Source of the DNA: Maratus speciosus
Lineage: Eukaryota; Arthropoda; Arachnida; Araneae; Salticidae
Reading direction: 5' to 3'
Assembly: GCA_963932465.1 (NCBI GenBank)
Contig: OZ010790.1
Span: 346,109,087-346,173,086, forward strand
Length of the DNA stretch: 64,000 bases
Both the position numbers and the translations under genes were made by a program. This document shows, in pieces, positions 11,274 through 23,315 of the stretch (position 1 is the first letter of the stretch; each line of letters starts with the position of its first letter). The notes under the pieces were generated by a model, which saw nothing but the letters and a program-made list of their open reading frames with translations, was not told the DNA's origin and did no database searches.

Positions 11274-11725
11274 CCGGGTGTCCTAAAACGGACTGACTGA
11301 TTTTAAAATTCAATAACTTGCAAACGGTGACAGATATTTAAAAAATTCTTGCAGGAGGATTATGCATGAGGTCAAAAGTTTTTTAACAGCAATTTTTGAT
11401 TTTAGTTCGAATTACAAACAATAGATGGCGCTGCGATCAATAGAGGCTACATTCAGGCTCGTTTTTTTGGTACTTCGGGACCAACTCAATTCATTTTTGT
11501 CTCTTTTTCTGCATGGAAGAAAAGAAAGCCCAAAAATACGAGCCTATTTTTAGCGCCTATTGCTTACAGCGCATCTAATGTTTGTAATTCGAACTAAAAT
11601 CGAAAATCACTGTAAAAAAACTTTTGATCTTACGCATAACCCTCCTACAAGAATTTTTTAAATATCTGTCACCGTTTGTAAGTTATTGAATTTTAAAATC
11701 AGTCAGTCCTTTTTAGGACACCCGG
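11274..11725. mobile_element. 452-bp palindromic MITE, CCGGGTGTCC ends, TA target
   Basis: Ends CCGGGTGTCC and GGACACCCGG are flanked by TA (11272-11273 and 11726-11727). The arms are inverted for about 180 bp each (GATGGCGCTGCGATC against AGCGCATC near the centre). No ORF. TA target and terminal sequence suggest a Tc1/mariner-type MITE. Confidence 0.85.
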
Positions 11726-11859
11726 TATATAATGGTAAATATGGTATCTTATTTTGATTACTCTGCCACATTGTTCTTCAAATTTTTTATATTAAGCATC
11801 GTTTAAATAATTCGAGCGATTGAAAAATATTTCATGAAATTATTTTTATTTTAAAGAAA

Positions 11860-12530
11860 TTCCCAGTGTGCAGACTGCATTTATTCTTTTTTTATTTGAC
11901 TCATTTTTTGAGGTTTTATTTCTATTTTAAATTCAAATTTTCAGCATTTCGAGACATATTTTTTTAAACTTTTAGAAAAGTGTATTATTTTAAATTGTTG
12001 CCAAATTTAAAAACAGCGCAAAGAATAATATTTCCTTCAAATTAAAAATTTATTTACATGTGACTATTATAAACAGAAAAAAAACTTTCAAATGAGAATT
12101 AAATGATTACGTGTTAAAAGCAGGAAAATATTGATAGTAACGTCGTAAAAACTACATTTACACGTGAATTTCAAAAGAGAAAGAAAATTGTAAAATAATA
12201 AATTCATTAATATGCGGTAAAAGTCATAAATGGAGGAAATTACGTCATATTTAAAATTGCCAAACCATATTACCGAACAGTTTAAATTAAAAAATATATT
12301 TTTGCGAGACATTTATTTCATATTTTGAGATAATCTTTTTAAACTACTGTTTAGAATTCTAAGACAGCGCAAACAATATTTCCTTTCTAACAACAAAAGT
12401 ATTTTCACGTGAATATTAAAAAAAGAAAGAAAACTTTGGTGAAAATTACGTCACATTTAAAACGATACATTTAAAATGTCTTATTTAAAAAAAAAAAAAA
12501 CTTCCTTAAAGCGTTGTTAAAAAAAACCCG
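11860..12530. repeat. Interspersed repeat family B, copy 1
   Basis: Closely similar to 58440-58985: both contain TTTCAGCATTTCGAGA, ACACGTGAATTT and several TTACGTCA motifs in the same order. The second copy leads into a Helitron 3' end at 59114, which this copy lacks. It is therefore probably a truncated non-autonomous Helitron. No ORF. Confidence 0.65.
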
Positions 12531-12624
12531 GGAAACAAAGATTCTGCTTACTTAATTCATTTTATATTAGCTTATTGATTTAATCAAAGACGAAAACAAC
12601 CCATTAACAGAGAGATCACCACTG

Positions 12625-13094
12625 TATTTTTAACACTTTCCAACAAAGTTGAAAAGTGTTTATCCATTCGGTTTGTCTGGCCGTCTGTCCACTCTCTAAC
12701 TCCCGTAAATATACTCGGAATTTCATGAAATTGATAAACATTATTTAGGGTCACCAAACCATGTTTGGTATTGTATATGAAGTATGTGGGATTAATCGTT
12801 CATTTACAGGGGCACTCAAAAGTATTCCATTACATTATGGTATATGGGGAATAACTCCCGTAAATATACTCGGATTTTCATGAAATTGATAAAAGTTATT
12901 TAGGGTCACCCAAGCATGTTTGGTATTGTATATGAAGTATGTAGGATTAATCGTTCATTTACACGGGCACTCAAAAGTATTCCATTACATTATGGTATAG
13001 GGGGAATAACTCCCGTAAATATACTCGGATTTTCATGAAATTGATAAAAGTTATTTAGGGTCACCAAAGCATGTTTGGTATTGTATATGAAGTA
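12625..13094 (-). repeat. 155-bp tandem array (family A, inverted)
   Basis: AACTCCCGTAAATATACTCG recurs at 12698, 12853 and 13008, giving a ~155-bp unit in about 2.5 copies that differ at very few positions. The array starts with the reverse complement of the family A end (CACTTTCCAACAAAGTTGAA, near 12638). Its internal core (ATTCCATTACATTATGG) is the reverse complement of the family A core at 10920. The array stops at the TC that begins the Helitron at 13095. Confidence 0.85.
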
Positions 13095-13233
13095 TCTATA
13101 CTATTAAAATCTGTGCGCGTATGTTTGTAACCACAAAAACTCGGAAAGCAAAGGACGCAGGGCTACGAAATTTTGCACACGGGTTGCTGGTAAGAGGCCC
13201 ATGAACGATTGGGGCAAAAAAATCGAAAAAAAC

Positions 13234-13850
13234 CTTATATTTAACCCTCTGGGCTCCAACTTGTGTATTTTAATCTTTTTGTTCTAACTGAGCCCCTAAT
13301 TAAGTTTAAGACTTGAAATTTTGCATACATATTGCAGAACACCTCACATCAAATGACAAATCCTAAAATTTTGAAAAAGTCTTATATTTAACCTTCTGGG
13401 CTCCAACTTGCGTATCTTAATCTTTTTGTTTTAACAGAACACCTAATTAAGTTTAAGACTTAAAATTTTGCATACTTATAGCTGAACACCTCACATCAAA
13501 CGACAAATCATAAAATTTTGAAAAAGTCTTATATTTAACCCTCTGGACTCTAACTTGTGTATTCTAATCTTTTTGTTCTAACTGAGCCCCTAATTTCGTT
13601 TAAGACTTAAATTTTTGCATACATATAGCTGAACACCTCACATTAAAAGAAAAATCATAAAATTTTGAAAAAGTCTTATATTTAACCCTCTGGGCTCTAA
13701 CTTGTGTATTTTAATCTTTTTGTTCTAACTGAGCCCTTATTTAAGTTGAAGACTTGAAATTTTACATACGTATAGCAGAACACTTGCGATCACACGAAAA
13801 ATCATAAAATTTTCAAAAAGCCTTATATTATTTACCCACCGGGTTCTATT
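13234..13850. repeat. ~147-bp tandem repeat in Helitron 5' region
   Basis: CTTATATTTAACC recurs at 13234, 13381, 13528 and 13674, with a weaker copy at 13822. Each ~147-bp unit also contains GGGCTCCAACTTGTGTAT and TCTTTTTGTTCTAACTGAG. Four to five units; the last is the most diverged. Confidence 0.9.
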
Positions 13851-13986
13851 TTAAGCAATTTTTCTAACTTCCTCCATTGCACCAGATAGGTAGTTTTCTA
13901 ACTTTTGCCGACACCACTTTGACCCCTCTTTTATATTATGCACATAGTCTTACATATTTCAGTTCCACTTTTTACCGCCAGGGGGT

Positions 13987-14943
13987 TGTAGAGGAGATTT
14001 AATTAGATCAGAGTCCAGGTTCGTGAATGAATGAAAAAAAACTCCAACACTAGGATTTCGAGGACTTACTTCTTTATTATGAAGCTTTCTAAGAGAAGGG
14101 CCATGATGGTACAATGGACGGGAGAAGTCACAGATAAGACTGCCCGCCGGGGCAGGGCAGCCCCGAAGGGCAGAGAGCCGAGGTCTGTCACACTCAAGTT
14201 CAGAGGCAATAGTGGTAAAGTATTCATTACAATCACTCACTCATTGGCGAGATGAATAGCAACATATGTACTAAATTGGCGATGAATATTGGTGGCGTGG
14301 ACAAAGGAATCAGAGGCATCTCGAAGTATTCCATAGAATTCAAACTTACGCCATGGCGAGCTATTTATGGTTACACGTGTCCTAACATTCTTGCGGTAAG
14401 GGAAAGTGGTTAAAGAAAGGAACACGTGATTTTTATATGCACGTTACAAATCTAACTGCAGCTGCAAATTAGTCAGCAATGGGCATATGGTTTGTATCCG
14501 ACAGAGTACAAGGGTGAAAATTGAATACTAATGCAAGCCCAGAGGCTGGGTAAATATGCATTAGATAACGTCGGCTGCAAAGCGAAAAGAGATTCATTTG
14601 TATTTTATTCTTTTACTTTATTTCAATGGAAAATAACTGCGGTTAAGATCTTTTTCTATCGTGGGACTTTGAAAGACAGAAAAAGGAACCGAGATAAATG
14701 ATGTCTGCATTTGAAAAGAACTTTAAAAAGTAAAAGCGAAACTTACAGTAGTGAGAGGGGGGGGGGGGGAGAATGACTAAAGACATATGAAATTAACTCT
14801 AAAATGTCAAATTTAAACTAAATATTTTATTTGAAGGGGGGGGGGGGAGAATAATGACAATTTATAATAAACCAGTAAAGTTAAAAGTTGATTTTTTGAG
14901 GGGAAAGGAGGAATAATGAATATATAACGGTAAAGCCGTTATA
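13987..14943 (-). repeat. 3' LTR of the LARD-like element
   Basis: On the minus strand it runs from TATAACGG to CCTCTACA. A TATA box (TATAAAA, complement of 14431-14437) and, 355 bases further on, AATAAA (complement of 14073-14078) divide it into U3, R and a U5 of about 70 bp. It is identical to the other LTR over hundreds of bases. The differences lie in two poly-G runs and in the last ~85 bp. Confidence 0.85.
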
Positions 14944-17408
14944 TATATCACCCATTACCACCAGAAAAAAAACTGTGAATCTTGAGGAACAGTTTTTTTT
15001 ATATTTAAAGATTACTTTGTCCACCCCATACATATAAATATTTAAAACAGATATTACATAATAAGAAAGATAAGCCTCCATATATAAATATATATAACAT
15101 ATAACTGTGTGCTTGCAATTCTTTAAATGTTTGCATAAAGCAAAACTTTTCAGGTCATGATAAATGGCGCCTTTTTATTTTTATTCATTTCTTGGTATTC
15201 ATTAGTCTTTACAGTCACCAGAAACTGCAAATAATAATTTTTTGATTTAACAGGATCCTTTTTAAATATCTTTTTAGTATTTGATTAAGAGGCTGGTACC
15301 AGCATTTTTCATGACCAAAATAAGAGAAGTAAATATTTTTTTTTTTAGTAACTTGTTATAATATCTTCTCAAAATAAAAATAATATAATATAAATGCAAG
15401 CAACAAAATACACAGATACTACTTTAAAAAGAAATAGAAAATAAATGACATATACATGTCTGTGAATAGGAGCTAAATGAAAAATATAAAAAATAAAAAG
15501 AATAGAAAATTGGTTTTCGTGCACACCGCACAGGACTACAAAAGAATGGGATGCATATAGCATGCCTATGAATAGGTGTAGCCCTTAATCTTGTTAATAA
15601 ACAAGTGTGATGGCGTCAGTTTAGAACATCAGCCCTAGGGGGAGAGGGAGTTATGAGACCCAGACACCAAGTGATACCTAGGTCCCTGCTCCCCAAAGAT
15701 CACATTGATCTTCAAAGGAGCATGCGTCAATGTATCATATAAAAAGTTTTGTTTATTGAATTGAAACAACAATTCAAGGGGTTTTGTCTCTCTACACAAT
15801 GAAGTTTGGACCCTTAGGGCAAAAATTTTGAACGGGAACAAAACTTCAGAGGGGATAAATTAAAAATAATAAAAAAAAACTGAGATAAATATCTCACATA
15901 TCAAAGGTAAAAGGACAATCCGAGTGTGTGGAGAGACTGGTGACATGATCGGGTAAGTATAACAACCACAATTTTTTTAAAGTAAATTCTACCTTTGTAT
16001 TCCTTACAATGTATCGAGCAGCATATGAACTGTATGTGTATTGTATAACCTGAGGTAATGTTTGAAACATTTAGTGTAACTGCACTAGGTTACTAATGCT
16101 ATAAACAAAAATTTTGTTATTGTAAGTTATGTTATTACAAGAACGACATAATATCGTAGACGTGTGTATTGTCTAAGTGAAGCTTAACCAGAGATTATAT
16201 TTAATCTCCAAATTTAAAAGAAAACGTGTAATTATGTACATGTAGAAAACCAAAACAAGTGTGATGAAAACAATTAAAACATCATAAGTTTAAAATTTAA
16301 AGAAAATGCATGTGAAGGGGTAGCATCCTGTAAACTGGACATTCTTTGTTGTGAACCAAAGTGATGGTGACATGAAATGTCATGGTATAAAAGAAATATA
16401 ATAATAATGGAAAAATTAAGAATGTGTTAAAACTTAACCTTTTAATACATGTTTAATTTGTGCATATCATGTGAGGTCAAAAGTAGTTCCTGGTATAATG
16501 AAAACAAAAAAGAAAATATCTTAATGTGTAACGTAAAAACCTAGAAACAAAATATTTTCAATTGTGTATAATGTGTTTTTTTTTTACCAAACCAAAAAAA
16601 ATCAATGAACTCAATTGTAATAACAATGAACTCGTGTAAAGTGTTTTATCTATGAACTCGTGTAAAGTGTATTTTCTATGAACTCAGTGAACTATGAACT
16701 CAGATGTATAGCCTATGAACTCAGATGTATAAAACTATGAACACAAACCCAGTGTGTACATATGGAACCAAGAGCATTGTATCACAAGTACAAAAATGCA
16801 TCGCCTAAAGTTAAAACAAATAAACCAAAAAAATTGTGCTTTTAAGTAACGGCAAGTGAAAAAGGATAAAATGTAACCAGGAAACGCTACTTGTGTGATG
16901 AAATGTAACTAAATAAACTTAACTAAGATTAACAAGTGAAATTATATCCAAATTTCTAAAAAAAAAACTAAAGATGTAACTAGTGTAATGATGAATTTTT
17001 AAAGTTGAATGAATGTGTACTCTTTCAGTAACATCTACCTCAAATGTGAAAATCCCAATGTCTGATGACCCGCATCAGAAAAATTTCCACAAATGATCCA
17101 TTTCGAGATTCATTTAACTATTTGCCGGCTAAATAATCAAATGAAAAAGCAACTCACTGTACACTTGTGTTTATAAAAAAATCTTGAAAGAATTAAGTTA
17201 ATTTTAAACATCAAATCAGTATGAATAATGCTGTCGAAAACTGACATATGTATGTAAATGTATAGGAAAATAAAAATTTTAAAAGGAATGCTGTAGATAG
17301 TAACTCCTTCACAGTAATGTGTGTTAAATAAAAACGAAAAATGTAAAATGTATGTCACATTGTTTTTTTTTTTTTTGTTTTTTTTTTTAAGGGAGCTGTG
17401 TGAGATGT
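14944..17408 (-). other. 3' noncoding interior of the LARD-like element
   Basis: 2.4 kb between the Gag stop codon and the 3' LTR. Only short chance ORFs are seen and no RT or integrase motif in any frame. It contains the minisatellite at 16608-16745. The polypurine tract expected just before the 3' LTR is weak (GGTGGTAATGGGTGATA on the minus strand). Confidence 0.6.
16608..16745. repeat. ~25-bp minisatellite with TATGAACTC units
   Basis: TATGAACTC or AATGAACTC recurs about seven times, first followed by GTGTAAAGTGT and then by AGATGTATA. Unit length varies (about 20-32 bp). It lies inside the noncoding 3' interior of the LTR element. Confidence 0.8.
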
Positions 17409-18530
17409 TTATGGGAATGTATTGCAGTTGTATACTTTTTCTCGCATTTGCTTGATGAATTTTTTTAATGATGGACAATAAGGTGCAAAAGCACTGTGGA
17501 AAATGTCAAAGTTGGTGTTATTGCTATCATTATTTCTAATGCAATTAATGCATTTTGGAGGATTTCTACACTGAGGGTCAATGTGTGGCAAAGCACACAC
17601 CGAGCATCTAATGTCATTATGACACGAAATTGCAATATGATCATTGTATACCTGGCACTTAAAACAACGTTTAACATTTATATATGGTTTAACAGGGTAC
17701 GGTTTTGATTGTATCATAATTTCCTTATGCATTAATAATTGCCTAGCATCCTGTGGTGCAAGCTCAAAGATCCAATTAAAGGACTTACTATGTAGGAGCT
17801 TGTACTTTTTAACAAAGTGAAAATCAGGTTCAGGTATATGGATTAAATCTGAAATACCAAACAAGATATCAGGAATATTTAAATTTTCAGGGAGGTTAAA
17901 AATAATGACACGAATAGGCTGAGGTACATTAAGTTTAGCAGGGGATAAGGACTTTAGAGAGGGATCGCTAATATCTGTAAATTTTTCATTGTGCTTACCT
18001 TGAGTGTGCAGGTCGGAGCTAAGATATGTGTCTTTTTTATGATTTTCTAGTTGTGGTAACTTTTCTTGTTTACACATATAAGAGGGGATAGTTTGTGTAG
18101 ATTTATCTAGGGCAGATGGAGGGAGTTTGTTGTTGACATCTACCACCTGATCAACCATAGTCTTACTACATTTAGTAAGCTTCTTCTTACATTTCTGTTT
18201 GCCTGTGATTTCATGTAATCTCTCTATAAGTTTCTGATTTACAAGAAATAAATTATCTTTATCCTGTTTTAATTTGGAATAATCATCTTTTAGAACATTA
18301 AAGTTTAGTTTAAGCACATGAAAATTGAATTTAATGATCTGAAGGAAATCTGTAATATTTTCAGACATGGATGCAGCATTTTCGGTCTTAAGTGAATTTT
18401 GAATAGATGTGGCTTCCATATTAATGGAATCCGAATATCTAAATAATATTTCTTCAAAATAATCTACCCATGGAGATACAGAAATGGGGTGATTAAAGTC
18501 ACAAATAGCATGTTCATCATTAGCTGCCAT
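17409..18530 (-). CDS. Gag-like protein with three CCHC-type zinc knuckles
   Basis: Intact ORF of 373 codons from the first ATG at 18530 (the frame is open 13 codons further upstream, but only from a TTG that follows a splice-acceptor-like TTTTGCAG). Numbering from that TTG: a likely coiled coil at about 70-122, an RRM-like strand PIRVIIFNLPE (218-228), then knuckles C302-C305-H311-C316, C322-C325-H329-C334 and C340-C343...C365. The order of fold, knuckles and the third C-rich motif resembles ORF1 (Gag) proteins of Jockey/I/R1-type LINEs rather than a typical gypsy or BEL capsid. It would bind element RNA and form the particle. It is the only protein of this LTR element, and its intactness suggests recent activity or selection. 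Confidence 0.8.
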   Translation of the reverse strand: MAANDEHAICDFNHPISVSPWVDYFEEILFRYSDSINMEATSIQNSLKTENAASMSENITDFLQIIKFNFHVLKLNFNVLKDDYSKLKQDKDNLFLVNQKLIERLHEITGKQKCKKKLTKCSKTMVDQVVDVNNKLPPSALDKSTQTIPSYMCKQEKLPQLENHKKDTYLSSDLHTQGKHNEKFTDISDPSLKSLSPAKLNVPQPIRVIIFNLPENLNIPDILFGISDLIHIPEPDFHFVKKYKLLHSKSFNWIFELAPQDARQLLMHKEIMIQSKPYPVKPYINVKRCFKCQVYNDHIAISCHNDIRCSVCALPHIDPQCRNPPKCINCIRNNDSNNTNFDIFHSAFAPYCPSLKKFIKQMREKVYNCNTFP

Positions 18531-18569
18531 ATTGTAAAAATAAACTGGTGAAGTGTCTGTTATCTGCAA

Positions 18570-19799
18570 AATCTTTTTTTTTTTATTTTCTGGTGTTTAT
18601 TTAATTTCTGATGTTTACTTTTTATTTGACAGCCAAAATGGAAAAAGAAGGGATTTTTTTTGAGAGAGCAACACAAAAATGCAAAATAAATAATACTAGT
18701 ATTTCAAAAAGGTGTATGTATGAAAAACTCTACTTATCAGAAATGAAATGCATGCACATAAAATAAAACACAATAAGTTGCATAAATAAATTATACACAA
18801 AAGAAAAAAACATGGAGCGGGGGGGGAGTGTAAAAAAAAATATGAGTGTATCAATCACAACATTTCAGAAAGTTAAATTTCTGTCAACATCCAGTAGGAT
18901 TAAAGTTTCCGAAATTCAATAAAATAAAAAAAACAGGTAATTAAATTGTAATTCAGGGTAAAAATACAAAAAAAAAAACAAAAACAAACAAGGTCAGAGT
19001 CGAGCAACACATGCTGAGAATAATTGTGCAAATGTCACACACAAGTGAAAATGTGCAAATGTTGTGAGCGAAATATTCACATATTTATAAAAAAATATCA
19101 AATACTGCAAAATCTGGAGCAGAGAACTTCTTTGTTGCCTATCGGCAGAATAAGTGTACTTTCAAAGTATGCCAGTGGGGCTAAAGGGTTAAACTCTAGA
19201 TTTTTGAATGCATAAAAATCATTTTTACGAAAAAGGAAACATAGCATGTTTATGTAAATTCACGGAAGAAAAAAGGTATGAGAAGTTTGTCATGATTAAA
19301 CCATAAAAACATTATAAGTGAAATATTAATAAAAGTATAATAATTTTTATCATTTTAATTGCAAAAAGTACTTAAAACAAACAAACAAATAAACAAACGC
19401 AGCTTGGAAGAAGATAATAAGGAGCAAATATGCTATCACCGTTAAAAATATTATAAAAAATAATTCAGAAGTGATTTCTCCTTTCAAGCTGACAAATCAA
19501 CAAACTTATGAAAATCCAAATGGTAAAAGTACAAGTATGAATAGGGAACCATAACATGGATAGAAACTGATAATATTTACTGATATTGAAAAGAAAGAAA
19601 AAAAGGTTATAACAATTTAGAGTAAATAATTTAATGTAAAAGTATTCCCTGTTCATACTTACATGCAAACTGTGTTTCTTTTTTGTCAAAAGTATTGTGA
19701 CACAAGTGTTTTCATTAAATTCGTTGCACTAGTATGTCATTTTTTGTAGAGAGCATTCATTTGGAGTACCAAAACAGAGCGATGGGAAAAACAACGCTT

Positions 19800-19834
<35 letters not shown>

Positions 19835-20894
19835 AAAAGGAGTTAAAAATAAAAAATTTTAGTGACAATTTGCAACGGAAAAGAAATTAAAACAAAAATA
19901 TCATTAACGTCCTATTTTCGTACTCTGAATGCTATAAAAATGTTGAATGATAGATGACACAAGATGTGATGTGTGATTTAGTACACTCTTTTTTTTTTAA
20001 TGCAGAGTGGTTTCTTTTTTTATAACTGAAGCATGGTCATCAGTAGGGTAATTTTTTTTTATATTGCTGAAACACCACCAAAAGGAGGAAAAATATTATT
20101 CCTCATAATCACTGCACACTGAATGAATTTGAAGAACTGTTTTGAAAAATTGTGAATATCACCTTAGACACAAAAATAATTGGAAAAATTTCACACTTGT
20201 CTTGAACACTAGGACACTTTCGCGAAATTATATTTCTTTTTTTCTAGCATATTTCACTGTGTTGTCACCAAACCTGTGGGATTCCTGGACACTTTGCACT
20301 GGTTGCACTGAAAACTTTGTTTAAAATTTGTGTTACTTGTGCGGATAATTCATACCACAGCTAGGTGAGGACTATTTCACAAAACATTTCCCTTTTGGGA
20401 CACTATGGATGACACTTTTCAGATGGCCCTTTTTTTTTTCACAAACCTTTCGCACTCGCACTGGTAGGACGAACACGTTTGATTGAAGGATGAAGATCAC
20501 GCACAAAAAACAGAAACTGTCTTGAATTTTGTTTGACGAAGCCCCAACTTCACGCAGGGAAACAAGTGATACAGGTGTGATATTTTGTAGAAAAAGGAAC
20601 TGCTGGAGGAGGCGACTTCGTTCGATGAACCCGTTGGAGCACCGCAGTGTAAATCTTGCTTCTCGTCAGGCTAGTGTAAAGTCCGGGAGAAAGAGGCACT
20701 CTCCAAATCCGTTGGGGTAGCGAGAAAGGGAAATCCCCTGAAGTTGACATCGGCGAGCGAACAGAGTAGGGCAGCCGGAACTCCCGTGGGGAAAAAGAAC
20801 ATCCTTTCGCGTCGCTGGTAAAGCATGCTACGGAAGGAACGATACTTCTCCTCGTACTTTTTTTTTTTTTTTTTATTACTGTTGGAGAAAAAAT
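18570..20894 (-). other. 5' leader of the LARD-like element
   Basis: 2.3 kb between the PBS and Gag on the minus strand. It has only short ORFs, a pure T30 run on the plus strand (19801-19830) and several A- or T-rich tracts. A long leader is usual for packaging and for splicing to a distant Gag; the acceptor-like TTTTGCAG just before 18566 would fit splicing, but no donor is proved. Confidence 0.55.
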
Positions 20895-20910
20895 CTGCGT
20901 CACGGCGCCA
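20895..20910 (-). promoter_or_regulatory. Primer-binding site, TGGCGCC type
   Basis: On the minus strand TGGCGCCGTGACGCAG begins three bases after the 5' LTR end (CTATACA, then AAT). TGG matches the CCA end of a tRNA, and TGGCGCC is the usual start of several LTR-element PBSs. It fixes the element's orientation as minus. The exact primer tRNA cannot be named from this alone. Confidence 0.8.
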
Positions 20911-20913
20911 ATT

Positions 20914-21873
20914 TGTATAGAGGAGATTTATTTATTAGAGAGTCCAGGTTCGTGGATGAATGAAAAAAAACTCCAACACGAGGATCTTCGAGGACTTACT
21001 TCTTTATTATGAAGCTTTCTAAGAGAAGGGCCATGATGGTACAATGGACGGGAGAAGTCACAGATAAGACTGCCCGCCGGGGCAGGGCAGCCCCGAAGGG
21101 CAGAGAGCCGAGGTCTGTCACACTCAAGTTCAGAGGCAATAGTGGTAAAGTATTCATTACAATCACTCACTCATTGGCGAGATGAATAGCAACATATGTA
21201 CTAAATTGGCGATGAATATTGGTGGCGTGGACAAAGGAATCAGAGGCATCTCGAAGTATTCCATAGAATTCAAACTTACGCCATGGCGAGCTATTTATGG
21301 TTACACGTGTCCTAACATTCTTGCGGTAAGGGAAAGTGGTTAAAGAAAGGAACACGTGATTTTTATATGCACGTTACAAATCTAACTGCAGCTGCAAATT
21401 AGTCAGCAATGGGCATATGGTTTGTATCCGACAGAGTACAAGGGTGAAAATTGAATACTAATGCAAGCCCAGAGGCTGGGTAAATATGCATTAGATAACG
21501 TCGGCTGCAAAGCGAAAAGAGATTCATTTGTATTTTATTCTTTTACTTTATTTCAATGGAAAATAACTGCGGTTAAGATCTTTTTCTATCGTGGGACTTT
21601 GAAAGACAGAAAAAGGAACCGAGATAAATGATGTCTGCATTTGAAAAGAACTTTAAAAAGTAAAAGCGAAACTTACAGTAGTGAGAGGGGGGGGGGGGGA
21701 AGAATGACTAAAGACATATGAAATTAACTCTAAAATGTCAAATTTAAACTAAATATTTTATTTGAAAGGGGGGGGGGAGAATAATGACAATTTATAATAA
21801 ACCAGTAAAGTTAAAAGTTGATTTTTTGAGGGGAAAGGAGGAATAATGAATATATAACGGTAAAGCCGTTATA
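20914..21873 (-). repeat. 5' LTR of the LARD-like element
   Basis: 960 bp, partner of 13987-14943, followed by the target duplication GGGGT at 21874-21878. It has the same TATA box (complement of 21361-21367) and AATAAA (complement of 21003-21008). As the 5' LTR on the minus strand it would drive transcription leftward. Confidence 0.85.
21361..21367 (-). promoter_or_regulatory. TATA box of the 5' LTR
   Basis: CATATAAAAATCACGTG on the minus strand: TATAAAA followed closely by the E-box palindrome CACGTG. The same pair occurs in the other LTR at 14431-14437. Start of transcription would be about 30 bases leftward. Confidence 0.5.
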
Positions 21874-22068
21874 GGGGTGCCTACCTATCTCGGGTACTAT
21901 AGACCCGATGCCCTCGATTAATATACCTACGGATAGGTTGTAAAACGGAGTTTCGTTCGGATAAAAGTTTGTGTAGAATAGAGTGCGCCTCCTGGTTGCG
22001 AAATATGGAACTAACAGATTTCGAAAAAGGATAAAGTGTTTTGAAAGAAATATTAAACGAAACCCTCA

Positions 22069-23094
22069 GTGCGATCTGTGACCACACTTACCCACTTGTT
22101 TTCCAATGCAGAGAAGAATACAAGAAGAATTTATACTCACTGTTGTCACAACGACAAAGCAATTTTGGAACCTCTTCAACCATATCCAGATCAGATGAGA
22201 CAGCTTATAGATGGCAGTGATAGATCGTCAGTTCACTTTAAGGAAAACATAAGGTCATATAACAGTGCGTTGTCTTTTGCCTCTATGGGTGCTCATGTCA
22301 CACCGCCCCCAGGTACTGGACCGTATTGTTTTAGAATCCATGGACAAATTTATCATAATACTTCTCATCTTCATCCATCTGAAGTAGGCCAGGAAAAATA
22401 TGCTCAATTGTATGTATAGGATTCTGATATAGCACTGCGGCAACGTATGAACAGTAGAGAAAATTTAAAATATAAAGAAGAAATCATAAGCAAGCTTGAT
22501 GATGTTATCAGGTGAGTTAACCCTTATGCACATGCTTTTAAAATGCCTCATGAAATGGAAGAACGAGTCATCGCAAAAAAGGACCTGGAGCAGCTGAAAG
22601 CGTGTGTATGTATATATGCGATAAAAATTTATCAGCGGACCAGCATCGAGGCAGATACAATGCACCAAAGTCAAATGAGATAGCCATGGTTTTCCATAGT
22701 TCGGATGGTGCATCACCTACCAATGGGATATCCGAAGGGGAATCAACTGTGTAGAATAAATGCCCTGAATCCTAATTGTGGCCCCATGACTTATGTTTTA
22801 TTTTTCCCACATGGCGAAAAGGGTTAAAGTGTGGATGCTGGATGTTCTGAACTTCAATTTTACAGTCACAGGCTGTCAGTAAGAAGGAATTTTTTCAATC
22901 CCATACTTTATGGTGGAAAACTCTTGCAGCAGTATTGCGTCGATGCTTATGTCAAGGTTGAAGGTAACCGTCTGAATTACATCCGCTCTAACCAGAAAAC
23001 ATTAAGAGTAGAATCTTACTTAGGGTTAGCGGATCACCTTAACCCGCTGACTGCCCGGGAAAAGGGCAAAATTGTAATGTTTCCTCTGCATTAA
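22069..23094 (+). pseudogene. Helitron Rep, N-terminal part
   Basis: Two in-frame blocks (22069-22419 and 22831-23094) joined by frameshifted coding (22420-22830). Recognisable Helitron features are the CCH zinc-like start, SFASMGA and GPYCFRIHGQIYH in the first block, and YSHRLSVRR, LLQQYCVDAYVKVE and LGLADHL in the second. The last block ends in a stop, followed by ~200 bp of unrelated AT-rich sequence (about 23095-23300). At least three disablements. The domain binds the element end and helps the nuclease. Confidence 0.85.
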
Positions 23095-23315
23095 AAAAAT
23101 AGTTATCTTCCCAACATGATCTGAAAACTGAATAACAAACATGAATATAACCCATGAGAGTATTAATCATTACTCAATGATTTAAAACTCCATAATATAA
23201 ATAGAATTATATTAATTTAAAAATTGCTCCTACTGCAGTGAAACCTGCAGCTTAGTGAACGGATATATCAGTTAACGACTGTGAGAAGGTTAATGCTCTA
23301 GCAGAACAATCTGGT

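Larger units (their letters stand above)
13987..21873 (-). mobile_element. Non-autonomous LTR retrotransposon with LINE-like Gag
   Basis: Two ~958-bp LTRs flank a 5970-bp interior. The target duplication GGGGT is perfect (13982-13986 and 21874-21878). Read on the minus strand, the order is 5' LTR (20914-21873), PBS (20895-20910), a 2.4 kb leader, one Gag-like ORF (17409-18530), 2.4 kb of noncoding sequence and 3' LTR (13987-14943). No protease, RT, RNase H or integrase is visible, so it needs enzymes from elsewhere, like the LARD class. The near-identical LTRs imply a recent insertion. Confidence 0.85.

Noticed and set aside
13959..14255. ORFs inside the LTRs (repeated near 20928-21170)
   Set aside because: They recur only because the LTRs are copies; they overlap the LTR control region and show no domain.
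15635..15841. 68-codon minus-strand ORF in the LTR element interior
   Set aside because: The composition is somewhat protein-like, but there are no motifs and no continuation in neighbouring frames; not supportable as a gene.
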